From the NCBI RefSeq assembly GCF_014649335.1, contig NZ_BMSV01000003.1, positions 496,001-560,000 on the forward strand: a stretch of DNA of 64,000 nt, read 5' to 3'. Below are positions 26,858-35,451 of this stretch, one piece after another; position 1 is the stretch's first letter, and each line of letters starts with the position of its first letter. This DNA is from Streptomyces roseolilacinus. Its GTDB lineage: Bacteria > Actinomycetota > Actinomycetes > Streptomycetales > Streptomycetaceae. Under the pieces are notes generated by a model that saw nothing but the letters and a program-made list of their open reading frames with translations, was not told the origin of the DNA and did no database searches. Made by a program: the position numbers and the translations under genes.

Positions 26858-27502
26858 CTACGACTCCAGGTACCTGAGGACCGCCAGGACGCGGCGGCTG
26901 TAGCCGGTGGCCCGGGACAGGTCGAGCTTGTCGAAGACGGTGTTGAGGTTCTTCTCCACCGCGCTCACCGAGATGTGCAGCTTCTCGGCGATGGCCGCGT
27001 TGGTGTGCCCCTGCGCCAGGGCCTCGAGGACGCTGCGCTCGCGGGGCGTGAGGCGGGCCAGCGGGTCGCCGTGCGTGGTGCGCAGGACCAGGTGCCGCAC
27101 CACCTCGGGGTCGATGGCGGCGCCGCCCGCGTGGACGCGTTCCATGGCGTCGAGGAACTCCTCGACCTGGGCGACGCGGTCCTTGAGGAGGTAGCCCACC
27201 CCCTCCGCGGTGGAGGCCAGCAGCCGGGCCGCGTAGTGGCGCTCGACGTGCTGGGACAGCACCAGGACGCCGACCCGCGGCCACCGCTCACGGATCTCCA
27301 CCGCCGCGCGCAGCCCCTCGTCGGTGTGGGTGGGCGGCATCCGGACGTCCAGGACGACGACGTCCGGCCGCCGCGCCGCCATCGCCTCCAGCAGCGCCTC
27401 CGCGTCGCCCACCGCGGCCAGGACCTCGTGCCCCTCCTCGGCGAGCAGCCGGACCAGGCCCTCCCGCAGCAGGGTCGAGTCCTCGGCGATCATCACGTGC
27501 AC
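26858..27502 (-). CDS. NarL-family response regulator
   Basis: A 214-aa protein: receiver (VMIAEDSTLLREGLVRLLAE, Asp in DVVVLDVRMPPTHTDEG, VGYLLKDRVAQVEEFLDA) and LuxR-type HTH (LTPRERSVLEALAQGHTNAA, VEKNLNTVFDKLDL). GTG 27502 is chosen because relatives begin two residues before this beta-strand. It overlaps the upstream kinase stop by 10 bp (GTG 27496 or ATG 27493 are alternatives). Confidence 0.92.
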   Translation of the reverse strand: MHVMIAEDSTLLREGLVRLLAEEGHEVLAAVGDAEALLEAMAARRPDVVVLDVRMPPTHTDEGLRAAVEIRERWPRVGVLVLSQHVERHYAARLLASTAEGVGYLLKDRVAQVEEFLDAMERVHAGGAAIDPEVVRHLVLRTTHGDPLARLTPRERSVLEALAQGHTNAAIAEKLHISVSAVEKNLNTVFDKLDLSRATGYSRRVLAVLRYLES

Positions 27503-28767
27503 GGCAACTCCGCGGTCACGGTGGTGGGTCCCCCCGGGGGGCTGTCGATGCGCAGGGATCCGTCGAGCGCGGCCACCCGGCCGCGCAGCCCGCTCAGGCC
27601 GCTGCCCGCCGGGTCCGCGCCGCCCCCGCCGTCGTCCTCGACCCGTACCACCAGGACCCCGTCGCGGAGCGCCACCCGGACGGAGACGGCCGTGGCGCCG
27701 GAGTGCTTGGCCGCGTTGGTCACGGCCTCCGACACCACGAAGTACGCGGCGGTCTCCACGGGCCGCGGAAGCGGCCCGCCCACCTCGTACTCCGTGCGGA
27801 GGGGGAGGGCGCACCGCCCGGCCACCCCGCCCAGCGCCTCCTCCAGCCCCAGGCTGTCCAGTACCGAGGGGTAGACCCGCCAGGCCACCTCGCGCAGTTC
27901 GGTGAGGACGTCCCGGGACTCCTGGTGCGCCTGCCGGAGCAGGGCGTCCGCCCGCTCGGGGTCGCGCTGCCTGCGCGCCCTGCCGAGCAGCATGGCGAGC
28001 GCCACTAGGCGCTGCTGCACCCCGTCGTGGAGGTCCCGCTCGATGCGGCGGCGTTCCGCGTCCACCGCGTGCACGACCGCGGCCCGGCTCGCGGCCAGTT
28101 CGTCGACGCGTCGGCGCAGCAGCTCGGACTCGGAGGGGCCGAGGAACTCGCGGGCGATCCGCGCGTCCAGGGCGGCGAGCGAGTGGAGCCCCTGCAGGTC
28201 GAGGAAGAGCAGCACCCCGCCGAGCAACGCCTGCGTCAGCAGTTCGTCCCAGTGGAGCGTGCCCTGGACCGCCCCCCTCAGCAGCAGCCCCACCAGGACG
28301 GCGCCGAACCCCAGCAGTCCGGTCACGACACCGCAGAGGAGCCCCGCGTACGTGCGGGCCGCGAGGTAGCGCAGGACCTTCCGGTCGGACGCCGCGTAGT
28401 GCTCGGGGAAGCGGTCCCCGAAGAAGGCGGTCCGGCGGACCCGTTCCAGGGCGGTCAGCCGGCGGGCTCCCGCCATGAGGAGGCCGAGGGCGGCGGACCG
28501 GGTGAACGGCCAGAGCAGGAAGGCCCCGAGGGCGGAGCCGGCGAGCAGGAGGTACAGGAGGTGCAGCAGGGCCGTGGCGCAGCCGAGGAGCGCACCGAGG
28601 ACCCTGCGCGGCCGGGAGGGGGCGCGGCGGACGTCCGCGGGGCGGACCGGGGCAGCCGGGGCCGCGGGGTGGTGGGTGGTGCCCGCGAAGTCCCCTTGCA
28701 CGGGCGCCGAGCCTAGTGCGGGCCGCACGCCCGGAGCAAGATCGGCCGTGCCGCGCGGGCGGGTCAC
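27493..28767 (-). CDS. Sensor histidine kinase (HisKA_3) with membrane sensor domain
   Basis: 424 aa. Four membrane segments in two pairs (~65-95 and ~145-200) belong to a putative sensor domain of the type common in actinobacterial LiaS/DesK-like kinases. Then HisKA_3 (AERRRIERDLHDGVQQRLVA, phospho-His in RDLHDG), the N box (VVSEAVTNAAKHSGATAVSV), G boxes (VEDDGGGGA, GLSGLRGRVAALDG). The start GTG 28767 overlaps the DedA stop (GTGA); a GTG at 28701 would remove 22 disordered residues and is a fair alternative. Co-transcription with dedA suggests a membrane-related stimulus. Confidence 0.9.
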   Translation of the reverse strand: MTRPRGTADLAPGVRPALGSAPVQGDFAGTTHHPAAPAAPVRPADVRRAPSRPRRVLGALLGCATALLHLLYLLLAGSALGAFLLWPFTRSAALGLLMAGARRLTALERVRRTAFFGDRFPEHYAASDRKVLRYLAARTYAGLLCGVVTGLLGFGAVLVGLLLRGAVQGTLHWDELLTQALLGGVLLFLDLQGLHSLAALDARIAREFLGPSESELLRRRVDELAASRAAVVHAVDAERRRIERDLHDGVQQRLVALAMLLGRARRQRDPERADALLRQAHQESRDVLTELREVAWRVYPSVLDSLGLEEALGGVAGRCALPLRTEYEVGGPLPRPVETAAYFVVSEAVTNAAKHSGATAVSVRVALRDGVLVVRVEDDGGGGADPAGSGLSGLRGRVAALDGSLRIDSPPGGPTTVTAELPCT

Positions 28768-29426
28768 GAACCGCGGCGGTGCTGGGCCCGGTTCCGGCCG
28801 CGCAGCCGCTGGACCACGTACACCGCCAGGGCGACGACCACCAGGGCGAGGACGACCTTGGAGAGGACCCCGACGTACTTCTCCACGGTCGTCCACTGGT
28901 CCCCCAGCCAGTAACCGGCCATCACCAGAACGGAGTTCCAGATCAGGCTGCCGAGCGTGGTCAGCACCAGGAAGAGCGGCAGGGGCATGCGCTCCACTCC
29001 GGCGGGGACGGAGATGAGGCTGCGGAAGATCGGCACCATGCGGCCGAGGAAGACCGCCTTGGTGCCGTGCCGCGCGAACCACGCCTCGGTGCGCTCCAGG
29101 TCGGAGGACTTCACCAGCGGCAGCTTCGCCCAGATGGCGTGCATGCGGTCGCGGCCGAAGGCCCTGCCGATCCCGTAGAGGGCCACGGCCCCCACGGTCG
29201 ATCCGAGCGTGGTCCAGAACAGCGCCGAGACCAGGCTGAGCACCCCCTGCGCGGCGGCGAACCCGGTCAGCGGGAGGATCACCTCGCTGGGCAGGGGCGG
29301 GAACAGGTTCTCCAGCGCGATGGCCAGCCCGGCTCCGGGACCGCCCAGGGTGTCGACGAGATCGGTGGCCCAGCCGGCGACACCGCCCGTGGGTGCCTGG
29401 GGTGAAGCCGAGGACGTGAGGTGCAC
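28764..29426 (-). CDS. DedA-family membrane protein
   Basis: 220 aa from GTG 29426, which has TTTGGAG six bases upstream; the longer GTG at 29483 has no ribosome site. DedA features are ALENLFPPLPSEVILPLTGF, GSTVGAVALYGIGRAFG, FARHGTKAVFLGRMVPIFRS (F/YxGR and PxxRS) and VPAGVERMPLPLFLVLTTLG (PAG), with a basic C-terminus. Members are lipid scramblases/flippases or proton-dependent transporters needed for envelope homeostasis and polymyxin or alkaline resistance. First gene of an operon with the two-component system. Confidence 0.9.
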   Translation of the reverse strand: MHLTSSASPQAPTGGVAGWATDLVDTLGGPGAGLAIALENLFPPLPSEVILPLTGFAAAQGVLSLVSALFWTTLGSTVGAVALYGIGRAFGRDRMHAIWAKLPLVKSSDLERTEAWFARHGTKAVFLGRMVPIFRSLISVPAGVERMPLPLFLVLTTLGSLIWNSVLVMAGYWLGDQWTTVEKYVGVLSKVVLALVVVALAVYVVQRLRGRNRAQHRRGS

Positions 29427-29880
29427 GGAAGTCTCCAAACTGGCGGGTCGGTCGCCCGGGTGGGCGACCTGTTGTCCCTCCACGTTAGAAATCGCTGGTC
29501 AACGACGGTATGAGGAAGGCCGTCAGGCCCGGTGATGTTCTCCGCAGTACCCGCCCTGCGGAAAACCGCACCGCCCGGGCCGGTACGGGCGATCGGATCA
29601 CGTCATCCGCGGGCCGCCGGGAGCGGGGTGGCGGCGCGGCCGGGCGGGGTGTCCGGCGGAATTACAGAGAGCGGGAACTCTGTTAAAAACCGGCCAACTT
29701 CCGAGGCTTGTCCGCCACCGCGCCGAGGGGGCACAGTCATGCCCGCGGCGCTTCCCCACCACGCGTCGCCGGGCCCGAGGGCGCGGAACGGCACCTCGCG
29801 TGCCGGGCAGCCGCCGCCCCGACGGACGTACTTGTCATGCATTCGTCAAGCCCATCGTCCCCTTCCGCAAAGGAACAACG
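29427..29880. promoter_or_regulatory. Divergent intergenic region with palindrome
   Basis: 454 bp between dedA and the protease gene. An AT-rich stretch (29660-29700) holds ACAGAG-AGCGGGAA-CTCTGT (29664-29683), a perfect 6-bp inverted repeat extended by TTA/TAA on its outer flanks. It is followed by GTTAAAAAC, so it is a candidate operator and promoter for the protease. No coding sequence is supported. Confidence 0.5.
29451..29468. promoter_or_regulatory. Leader inverted repeat upstream of dedA
   Basis: GTCGCCC-GGGT-GGGCGAC is a perfect 7-bp hairpin 25 bp upstream of the GTG start. It lies where a regulator or leader structure could control the operon. Confidence 0.45.
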
Positions 29881-31092
29881 ATGTCCCTCACGCGCAACCG
29901 ACTGCTCACCGCCGTGCTGGCGATCACGGCGCTGGCCGCCACCGGGACGCAGGGGGCCCACGCGGCCACCGCTCCCGTACCCGCCCCGCCCGCCGGCCAC
30001 TACCAGCCGGAGATGGTGCACGCGCTGGCGCAGTCGCTCGGCGTCAGCGACGCGGCGGCGACCCGGAGACTCGACAGCCAGGCCGACCAGCAGAGGGTCC
30101 TCGACCGCCTGGAGCGCGACGGGGTCCGCACGGACGGCGCGTTCTTCGACGACGCGTGCTGCCTCGTGGTGAACGTCGCGGACGGGCGGGCCGCCGACGC
30201 GGTGCGGGAGGCCGGCCTCCGGGCCCGCATACCGGCGCGCGGCGAGGCCGCGCTCGACCGGGTCAAGGCCGCCCTCGACGCGCAGGCGGCCCGGCAGGTC
30301 CCCAAGGGCGTGACCTCCTGGAAGGTGGACGTCGAGACCGACACCGTCACCGTCACGGTCGCGGACCGGACCACGGCCGCGGCCCGCGCGTTCCTCGCGG
30401 CGGCCGCGCGCCACGGCGGCGCCGTCCGGGTCGTGGAGGACGAGGACGTCCTCGAAGCCCAGACCACCGTGTACCCCGGCAGCCGGATGAACATCAACAA
30501 CGATCCGGGCAGCTGGTGCTCGGTCGGCTTCGGCGCACGCGACGGCCAGGGCCGCCAGCACCTCGTCTCCGCCGGCCACTGCGTGGCGGGCGGTCCGGGA
30601 CTCTACTTCGACAACGACCGGTTCGCCGTCGGCGAGTACTCCCGCTACCGCGAGGGCTACAACAGCGTCGACATGGGCACCGCGCGGGTGGACGCCGGCG
30701 ACGCGATCGCCACGGCGGTCGGCACCTGGGGCAACGGCAGCCCGATCGCCGTCAAGGGCAGCCAGCGGGCCGCGCGGGGCGCCACGGTCTGCAAGTCCGG
30801 CGCGACCACGGGCTGGACCTGCGGAGCCGTCGAGTCCTACAACGTCTCCGTCACCTACACCAACCCCCGCACCCGCGTGCAGACCCTCGTGACCGGCCTC
30901 GGCACCTCCTCGGTCTGCACGGAGGGCGGCGACAGCGGCGGCGCCTACATCTCCGGGAACCAGGGCCAGGGGATGACCTCCGGCGGCCCGACCGGCCAGC
31001 AGTGCAGCGGCGTGTACGGGGCGGGCTCGTCCTACTTCCAGCCGCTCGACGACGCCCTGCGGTACTACGGGCTCACGCTGAACACCAACTGA
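29881..31092 (+). CDS. Secreted S1E (streptogrisin/alpha-lytic type) serine protease
   Basis: A 403-aa preproprotein starting MSLTRNRLLTAVLAITALA after AAAGGAACAACG. A signal peptide (to about AHA) and a ~160-residue pro-region (EMVHALAQSLGVSDAAATRRL; VDVETDTVTVTVADRTT) lead to the mature enzyme. The triad is intact: His in HLVSAGHCVAGG, Asp in NSVDMGTARVD, Ser in CTEGGDSGGAYISG, with disulphide-forming cysteines around them. The pro-region would act as an intramolecular chaperone and be removed after secretion. The gene is single, followed by a hairpin at 31099. Confidence 0.95.
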   Translation: MSLTRNRLLTAVLAITALAATGTQGAHAATAPVPAPPAGHYQPEMVHALAQSLGVSDAAATRRLDSQADQQRVLDRLERDGVRTDGAFFDDACCLVVNVADGRAADAVREAGLRARIPARGEAALDRVKAALDAQAARQVPKGVTSWKVDVETDTVTVTVADRTTAAARAFLAAAARHGGAVRVVEDEDVLEAQTTVYPGSRMNINNDPGSWCSVGFGARDGQGRQHLVSAGHCVAGGPGLYFDNDRFAVGEYSRYREGYNSVDMGTARVDAGDAIATAVGTWGNGSPIAVKGSQRAARGATVCKSGATTGWTCGAVESYNVSVTYTNPRTRVQTLVTGLGTSSVCTEGGDSGGAYISGNQGQGMTSGGPTGQQCSGVYGAGSSYFQPLDDALRYYGLTLNTN

Positions 31093-31098
31093 GCCCCC

Positions 31099-31128
31099 GG
31101 GGCGGCCCACCCACGGGCGGGCCGCCCC
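31099..31128 (+). terminator. Hairpin terminator of the protease gene
   Basis: GGGGCGGCCC and GGGCCGCCCC pair over 10 bp with a 10-nt loop, starting 7 bp past the stop codon. Confidence 0.7.
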
Positions 31129-31167
31129 GTACAATCCCCCCACCTCATCCCCCCACCCCCTTTCCCC

Positions 31168-31234
31168 GCTCGTGAAGCCCCCCAGCTCGTGAAGCCCCCC
31201 AGCTCGTGAAGCCCCCCTCGCTCGTGAAGGCCCC
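31168..31234. repeat. 17-bp tandem repeat directly upstream of a regulator gene
   Basis: GCTCGTGAAGCCCCCCA occurs twice exactly (31168 and 31185), then an 18-bp variant (31202) and a shortened copy (31220) that ends at the ATG of the XRE gene. Each unit contains a GTG but none is in frame with the gene. The array therefore occupies the ribosome-binding region and no normal ribosome site is seen. Confidence 0.85.
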
Positions 31235-32320
31235 ATGCCGCACCCCTTCGCCGTCGATCCTCCGGGAACCCCGCCGCACGCGGCCGCCCCACGGCCGCAC
31301 ACCGAGCCCGCCGCCCCGCAGGCGGGGCCGCACCCCACCCCGGAGGAGCCGCGACGGACGGCTCCGGCCCCCGCCGGGGGGCGCGCCGCGCCCGAGCCCG
31401 CCGCGCACCCCCCGGCCACCTTCGCCGAAGCGCTCCGGCAGGCACTCCGCCTGCGGGGCCTCCCCCTGCAACGCGTGTGCGACCGGCTGGCCGCGCACGG
31501 CGTACGGATCAGCCCCGCCACGCTCAGCCACTGGCAGCGCGGCCGCAGCCTGCCGGAGCGCCCGCAGTCCCTGCGGGCGGTGCGGACGTTGGAGGAGATC
31601 CTGGCCGTGCCGCACGACCACCTCGTGGGACTCCTGCAACCCCACCGGCCGCGGGGCCGGGCGTGCGCCCAGGAGCAGGACGTCACCGCCTCGCGCCGCG
31701 TCTTCGCCCCCGGATCGGAGGTGGAACGGGCCCTCGGCGACGCGTTCGCGGACTTCAACCGGGACATCGCCCCGCTCTCCGTCCACGAGTCGGTCTTCCT
31801 GGGCGAGGACCGCTGCGTCCGCCACCTGTCCGTCACCCAGGTGCTCCGGGCGATCCGCGACGGACCCGACCGGCTGACCCTCGTGCACCAGGTCGACGAG
31901 GGCGTGTCGCCGGACGTCGACTTCACCGTCGGGTGCGGCACCCTCGGCGCGGTGCGCGTGGACGAACCCCTGCGCTGCGTCGTCGCCGACATCCTGCTGG
32001 GCCGGCGGCTGAGCCGCGGGGAGACCGCCGTGGTCCGCTACGACATCGACTTCCCCTCCGGGCCCCTCCCCAGCGCGTTCTACGAGCGCCGCACCCGGAC
32101 GAACCTGCGCGAGTACCTGCTGCACGTCTCCTTCGCGCCGGCCGCGATGCCCGCGAGCTGCCACAGGTACTACCGGCGCCGGACCGACGCCCCGCGGGAG
32201 CAGGTCGCCCGCCTCGTGGTCGACGCCTCGCGCACGGCCCACCTCTATCCCGGCAAGTGCACCCCCGGCGTGCACGGCGTGTCCTGGGCCTGGCCGCCCC
32301 GCCCCGGCGACGCGGACTGA
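31235..32320 (+). CDS. XRE-like HTH protein of a Streptomyces-specific family
   Basis: A 361-aa protein. The first ~65 residues are Pro/Ala-rich and disordered. Residues ~68-125 form a helix-turn-helix (EALRQALRLRGLPLQRVCDR, ISPATLSHWQRGRSLPERPQ, VRTLEEILAVP). The C-terminal ~200 residues form a conserved domain (GSEVERALGDAFADFNRDIA, LSVHESVFLGEDRCVRHLSV, RTRTNLREYLLHVSFAP) of unknown role. It resembles a DNA-binding regulator with a signal domain. A broken paralogue lies at 60345-60790. ATG 31235 is preceded by tandem repeats rather than a ribosome site, so the true start might lie elsewhere, but no better one exists. Confidence 0.8.
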   Translation: MPHPFAVDPPGTPPHAAAPRPHTEPAAPQAGPHPTPEEPRRTAPAPAGGRAAPEPAAHPPATFAEALRQALRLRGLPLQRVCDRLAAHGVRISPATLSHWQRGRSLPERPQSLRAVRTLEEILAVPHDHLVGLLQPHRPRGRACAQEQDVTASRRVFAPGSEVERALGDAFADFNRDIAPLSVHESVFLGEDRCVRHLSVTQVLRAIRDGPDRLTLVHQVDEGVSPDVDFTVGCGTLGAVRVDEPLRCVVADILLGRRLSRGETAVVRYDIDFPSGPLPSAFYERRTRTNLREYLLHVSFAPAAMPASCHRYYRRRTDAPREQVARLVVDASRTAHLYPGKCTPGVHGVSWAWPPRPGDAD

Positions 32321-32355
32321 GGCGCCACGCGCCGGCCGCCCGGCGCGTGCGGCGC

Positions 32356-32400
32356 GCGGACGGCCCCGCCCCCGCCACCGGTCGGGGCGCGGCCGTCCGC
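32356..32400. terminator. Bidirectional hairpin terminator
   Basis: GCGGACGGCC (32356-32365) pairs with GGCCGTCCGC (32391-32400), extended by inner CCGCCCC/GGGGCG pairing, between convergent genes. Confidence 0.65.
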
Positions 32401-32531
32401 GAGCGGGTCCAGAGGACGGCGTCGGGGACCCGGGGGCCGTGGATCGCGGCGGGGGAGGTGGACGGCACCCCCTGGCTGCCGAGGCCCCGGCCGTCGGGGG
32501 GCGACGTGCCGGACGAGGAACCGGCGGGGTG

Positions 32532-34913
32532 TCAGGGCCGGTGAACGGAGGGCTCGGAGGACTCGGCGGGGGCGGCCGGGCGGGCCTGCACGATGCGCCA
32601 CCGGTTGTCGGCGGTGCCGTCGTCCGGGCCCTGGACCACGAACGCGCCGACGGCGGTGGAGCCGTTCTCGACGGCGAGCAGCCTGCCGCTGTGCGCGTTG
32701 CGGATCCCGTGGGTCCCGTCCCCCCGGTCGAGCAGGATCCACCGGTGGTCGGCGGTGCCGTTGTCCGACCACTGCAGGACGGCCGCGCCGTCGGCCGTGG
32801 ACATGTCCCGGACGCCGAGCACCTTGCCGCTGTGGACGTTGCGGAAGCGGACCGCGTCCCCGTCGTCGATCATCTCCCAGTCGTGGTCGGCGGTGCCGGA
32901 GTCGTGCCACTGCAGGGCGCGGCCCCCGTCGGCCGTGGACATGTCCTGGATGCCCAGGACCAGGCCGCTGCCCGCGTTGACGAGGCGGACGGGGGCGGCG
33001 CCGCCGGTCCTCCAGTAGACGGTGTAGTTGTGGCCGTGCGCGTCGTGGAAGGGGCCCAGGGCGACGGGGGAGCCGTCGGCGGTGGCGGTGAAGGCGAGCG
33101 CGCCGCCGGTCCGTCTGATCGAGGAGGCGTCCAGGTACGGCAGGGAGCGGAGCGGGGTGTCGCCGTAGTCGCCGGACAGGACCACCGGGCCGTAGGTGAT
33201 CGCGGCGACGTCCGGGTCGTCGCCGGTCGGGCGCAAGGCGATCCGCATGGGCAGGCGGACGGTGACCGTGTCGCCGGAGGTCCAGGAGCGGGACAGGGAG
33301 GCGTACGAGCCGGGGGTGGTGGCGACGTCCTGGACGGCCCCGTTGACGCTGACGGTGGCCCCGGCGGTCCAGCCCGGGATGCGGACGCGCATCGTCCAGG
33401 TCCCGCCGACGTCGCCGGTGACGCGCAGGGTCGTGGTGTCGCCGGCCGGGAACGACGTGGTCTGGGTGACCGTGATCCCGCGCTGCGTCCAGGTGAGCAC
33501 CGACGGCACGAAGAGGTTCACGATCAGCGTGCTGTCGCGGTGGAAGTAGACGGAGTCCATCAGCCGGGTGTGCATCTCCAGGCCCGTGCCCTGGCAGCAC
33601 CAGAAGGAGTCGTAGTCGGTGCTCCAGGTGCCGCCGCCCCACGCCGGGCCCACACCGCGCCGGCCTCCGGGGTTGAGCGGGGTGAAGTAGGTGACGTGGC
33701 CGTGGGCGTCCGCCGGGTTCTGCTGGCCGATCATGTGGTTCAGCCACGCCCGCTCGTAGTAGTCGAACAGCGCGGCCCGGTCCGGTTCCAGGGTGAACAG
33801 CTCCCGGGTGAGGGCGAGCATGTTGAAGGTGTTGCAGCTCTCGCACGTGTCCTGCGTCAGGTGGCCGGCGATGGCGTGCGGGGCGCGGAAGTGCTCTGCC
33901 CGGCTGTTGCCGCCGATGGCGTAGGTGTGCGCGCCGACGCAGATGTCCCAGGCGTTGGCCGCGATGTCCCGGTAGCGGGCGGTGCCGGTGGCCTTGTACT
34001 CCCGGGCGGCCCCGATCCACTTCGGCACCTGGGTGTTGGCGTGCAGCCCGTCGAGCCGGTCCTGGCCGGCCGCCAGCGGGTCGAACACCGCGGCGTGGTC
34101 GAACCGCCGGGCGACGGCGAGCCACCGCGCGTCACCGGTCTGCTGGTACAGGTCGGTCAGCACGGCGTTCATGCCGCCGAACTCGGTTCCCAGCATCGTC
34201 TGCGTCTGCTGGGCGCTCAGCCGGCCGGTGCGCCGGTCGACCCACCCCGCCAGCGCCAGCAGTACGTCGCGGGCCTGCGTGCTGCCGAGGTGGCGCCACA
34301 CGTCCAGCAGGCCGGCGAGGGTCTTGTGGATGGTGTAGTACGGCACGTTGCCGTTGGTCAGGGTCCGCTGTTCGAGGGCGGTGAAGTCGGACTCGGGGTA
34401 GCCGGAGAGGTACCCGGGGCTGAACCCGGCGGCGCCGTTGTTGGCCTGGCACCGGGCCAGTTCCGCCACCATGTAAGTCGCCTTGTCCCGGCAGACGGTG
34501 TCCCCGATCACGGCGTACAGCTGCGCCCACGCCGTGAGGAAGTGCCCCTGGACGTGGGTGCGGAAGGGGAAGGCCGGCGCGTCCCAGCCGCCGTTGGCGG
34601 CCGCGCCGCGGGTGGACAGGCGGTGGTTGGCGCGGAAGTTGTACAGCAGCCGGTCGACGTCGACGAACCGCAGGTAGGCGCGCGTACGGTTCTGGTTGTC
34701 CAGCCACCGGCTCGCGGTCAGCCGGACCTGGCCGAGCGCGAAGGGATGGGCGCGGACCCCGAAGTCGGGCCGGACGGGGGGAACGGCCGCCCGGGCGGGG
34801 GAGCCACCGGCGAGCGGTCCGGCGGAGGCGGGGGCGAGCGGTCCGGCGGCGGTGGCGGCGGCGGTGGCCCCGGCGATCCGCAGGAGGCGCCGTCTGCTGA
34901 CGGAGGAAGACAT
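32532..34913 (-). CDS. Secreted GH127-type beta-L-arabinofuranosidase-like enzyme with ricin-type lectin domain
   Basis: 793 aa with a Tat signal (SVSRRRLLRIAGATAAATAA). An (alpha/alpha)6 catalytic module (~45-560) contains RLLYNFRANHRLSTRGAAAN, YYTIHKTLAGLLDVW, the E-x-C site in DTCESCNTFNMLALTRELF (~355) and FWCCQGTGLEMHTRLMDSVY (~438). Together the Glu and cysteines match the Zn-bound cysteine nucleophile of GH127 HypBA1-type enzymes. A beta-sandwich (VNGAVQDVATTPGSYASLSR) and a C-terminal ricin-B repeat set (three QW-type units such as ALQWHDSGTADHDWEMID) follow for carbohydrate binding. It probably removes L-arabinofuranose from plant glycans outside the cell. Start ATG 34913 has AAAGGA upstream. 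Confidence 0.9.
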   Translation of the reverse strand: MSSSVSRRRLLRIAGATAAATAAGPLAPASAGPLAGGSPARAAVPPVRPDFGVRAHPFALGQVRLTASRWLDNQNRTRAYLRFVDVDRLLYNFRANHRLSTRGAAANGGWDAPAFPFRTHVQGHFLTAWAQLYAVIGDTVCRDKATYMVAELARCQANNGAAGFSPGYLSGYPESDFTALEQRTLTNGNVPYYTIHKTLAGLLDVWRHLGSTQARDVLLALAGWVDRRTGRLSAQQTQTMLGTEFGGMNAVLTDLYQQTGDARWLAVARRFDHAAVFDPLAAGQDRLDGLHANTQVPKWIGAAREYKATGTARYRDIAANAWDICVGAHTYAIGGNSRAEHFRAPHAIAGHLTQDTCESCNTFNMLALTRELFTLEPDRAALFDYYERAWLNHMIGQQNPADAHGHVTYFTPLNPGGRRGVGPAWGGGTWSTDYDSFWCCQGTGLEMHTRLMDSVYFHRDSTLIVNLFVPSVLTWTQRGITVTQTTSFPAGDTTTLRVTGDVGGTWTMRVRIPGWTAGATVSVNGAVQDVATTPGSYASLSRSWTSGDTVTVRLPMRIALRPTGDDPDVAAITYGPVVLSGDYGDTPLRSLPYLDASSIRRTGGALAFTATADGSPVALGPFHDAHGHNYTVYWRTGGAAPVRLVNAGSGLVLGIQDMSTADGGRALQWHDSGTADHDWEMIDDGDAVRFRNVHSGKVLGVRDMSTADGAAVLQWSDNGTADHRWILLDRGDGTHGIRNAHSGRLLAVENGSTAVGAFVVQGPDDGTADNRWRIVQARPAAPAESSEPSVHRP

Positions 34914-35451
34914 CGTGCGTCCTTTCCACGAGAGGAGAGCACTTGCTTTGTGGCGGTGCTTTCGTGCGGGCGCGCTTCCGAGGGGCGGGGCGGACGCGGG
35001 GGCGGCGCCCCCGCGTGACCGTGGTGCCGCCGCCCCGTCCACCGTCGGCGGGCGGAGGGGGAGCCGCCGGACGCCGGCACCGGAGCGGCCCGGAACGGCG
35101 GTGGCGAGGCGTCACAATGTTCGTTATTTCGAACGGTGTTCGTGATGTCGCCGGAACCCTAGTGGCCTCGCCCTGGGGCGTCAACGCCGCCGGCCCCCTC
35201 GAGCGGCACGCGGACACCGTGACCACCTCCGCCGCCGGGACGTCCGGCGAGGGCGCCTTCCCGGCGTGCCCCGGCGGCCCGCCCCGCCCCCGCGGCGTGA
35301 CCGCGACGCCGGCCGCCCCGCGCCGGACCCCGCCCCCGGATCCGCCGGCGCCGACGGGCGGGCGGGGCCCGCGACGCGGTCGCCGACCACCGGAAGTCGC
35401 CTGACCGGCAGCGGTGGTGGGCCGCGAGGGGGCTGCCCATAAGGTGCTCCC
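34914..35451. promoter_or_regulatory. Divergent region with GTTCG/CGAAC operator-like palindrome
   Basis: 538 bp without a supported gene. At 35119-35134 GTTCG-TTATTT-CGAAC is a perfect inverted repeat with an AT-rich centre, and another GTTCG follows at 35138. This is the only AT-rich spot and lies about 205 bp upstream of the GH127 start, so it is a candidate sugar-responsive operator and promoter. Confidence 0.5.
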
